From an uncultured Megamonas sp. (GTDB taxonomy: Bacteria > Bacillota > Negativicutes > Selenomonadales > Selenomonadaceae), in assembly GCA_900554895.1 (NCBI GenBank), contig USIX01000126.1, positions 1-6,504 of the forward strand: DNA of 6,504 nucleotides, written 5' to 3'. The notes beneath the pieces were generated by a model. That model saw only the letters and a program-made list of their open reading frames with translations, was not told the DNA's origin and did not search any database. Of this stretch, positions 6,113-6,504 are shown in pieces (positions within the stretch are counted from its first letter, which is position 1; each line of letters starts with the position of its first letter). The position numbers and the translations under genes were made by a program.

Positions 6113-6355
6113 TTACCCCATGATTATTTTTTTATTGGAGTCTACTAAATCATCAATACTGATATCCAGTTCTTTGGCAATATCATTTACGACCGGCAAG
6201 GAAACGCAATTCGATACAAGACCGCTTTCAATCTTGGCTATATAGCTTAAACTGACACCTGTTCGCTCTGCCAACTGTGCCTGAGTGTATCCTTTTAACC
6301 GCCGAAAACAGGATATCTTCGTTCCTAATGCTTTATTATCAATTTTATGAATCAT
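6113..6355 (-). CDS. XRE-family helix-turn-helix regulator (80 aa)
   Basis: First gene of the block and a bare Cro/C1-type DNA-binding protein. The helix-turn-helix is at 24-45 (TQAQLAERTGVSLSYIAKIESG), preceded by a basic helix ISCFRRLKGY and followed by helices up to about residue 72 (DIAKELDISIDDLVDS). It is related to, but clearly diverged from, the 82-aa regulator just downstream, so a tandem pair rather than a recent duplication. The start is fixed by a strong AAGGAGG site (6364-6370) 8 nt before the ATG. The reading frame stays open upstream to the window edge, but that stretch is aromatic-rich, has no start codon and looks non-coding. It likely represses its own promoter through the repeats upstream. 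Confidence 0.88.
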   Translation of the reverse strand: MIHKIDNKALGTKISCFRRLKGYTQAQLAERTGVSLSYIAKIESGLVSNCVSLPVVNDIAKELDISIDDLVDSNKKIIMG

Positions 6356-6363
6356 GTCTGCTC

Positions 6364-6370
6364 CCTCCTT
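6364..6370 (-). promoter_or_regulatory. Strong ribosome binding site of the first XRE gene
   Basis: The minus strand reads AAGGAGG, a full core match to the anti-Shine-Dalgarno sequence, 8 nt ahead of ATG 6355-6353. It fixes the start of the 80-aa regulator. Confidence 0.8.
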
Positions 6371-6377
6371 ATATATA

Positions 6378-6504
6378 ATTATGACAAGTTTTTTGTAAAT
6401 TGGAATTGACCAATAGTGAAAGAATATTCCTAAATAGTGAACAAATAAGCACTTTAAATAACTATATAAATATTTGGAGGAATAGAACCGAACACTTACC
6501 TTTG
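6378..6504 (-). promoter_or_regulatory. Upstream control region of the XRE operon, with a TTCACTATT direct repeat
   Basis: On the minus strand TTCACTATT occurs at 6441-6433 and again at 6420-6412, exactly 21 bp (two helical turns) apart, with the 8-bp palindrome GAATATTC (6422-6429) between them. This is a plausible operator pair for one of the adjacent XRE proteins. A weak -10-like CATAAT lies at 6383-6378, with only a poor -35 match (TTCCAA, 6405-6400). The region from about 6442 to the window end contains no gene that I can support. Confidence 0.45.

Noticed and set aside
5035..6245. Plus-strand frames at 5035-5262 and 6060-6245
   Set aside because: They are antisense to the Sel1-repeat gene and the XRE genes, and their translations are low-complexity, hydrophobic shadows.
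5254..6355. Toxin-antitoxin module formed by the XRE genes and the 190-aa protein
   Set aside because: The 190-aa product has a membrane segment and no recognisable toxin motif, and two regulators in a row do not fit the usual two-gene layout.
6474..6504. Plus-strand TTGGAGG (6474-6480) as the ribosome-binding site of a divergent gene
   Set aside because: No ATG or GTG follows at a usable distance before the window ends, and the sequence after it shows no coding character.
6356..6504. Upstream extension of the first XRE frame to the window edge
   Set aside because: The frame is open but has no start codon, encodes an aromatic-rich stretch unlike a protein, and the strong AAGGAGG site points to the ATG at 6355.
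1..6504. CRISPR arrays, tRNA, rRNA, transposase genes
   Set aside because: No regularly spaced repeats, cloverleaf-like or rRNA-like sequence, and no transposase motif found by reading both strands.

Overview
The window looks like chromosomal DNA of a low-GC, probably gut-dwelling Firmicutes, plausibly a Negativicute of the Megamonas/Selenomonas type. This is inferred from AT-rich genes, strong AAGGAG-type Shine-Dalgarno sites ahead of nearly every start, and the mix of protein families. The genus is not proven. Every convincing gene is on the minus strand, so transcription runs from high to low coordinates.

From right to left: an upstream control region (about 6356-6504) carries a direct repeat of TTCACTATT spaced 21 bp apart. 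Two small XRE/Cro-type helix-turn-helix regulators follow (6355-6113 and 6107-5859), 5 nt apart. Three further genes lie in the same direction with 18-32 nt gaps: a 190-aa protein with one membrane segment and no recognised domain (5826-5254); a 526-aa protein with an N-terminal zinc ribbon, Sel1/TPR-like repeats and a C-terminal CFI-box-type segment (5235-3655); and a 200-aa secreted protein of unknown function (3623-3021). These five may form one operon under XRE control. It is the least explained part of the window and the best candidate for an undescribed system, but nothing here reveals its function.

An AT-rich gap of about 185 nt (with a possible weak terminator and promoter) separates a second gene group: a membrane protein with two SmpA/OmlA-like modules and an NTF2-like domain (2835-1621), a membrane-anchored GH3 NagZ-type beta-N-acetylhexosaminidase (1596-439), and a small zinc-ribbon-like protein (417-268) too short for usual ORF cut-offs. 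Cell-envelope or peptidoglycan work is likely for the glycosidase; the roles of its two neighbours are open.

The left edge is different. Bases 1 to about 90 are visibly richer in GC and encode, on the minus strand, the start of a Bacteroidota SusC/TonB-dependent receptor (TGTVTDNNGEPVIGANV motif). It is joined to the Firmicutes-like DNA through a 124-bp imperfect inverted repeat (99-222). This is either a transfer or rearrangement junction or an assembly chimera; the sequence alone cannot decide.
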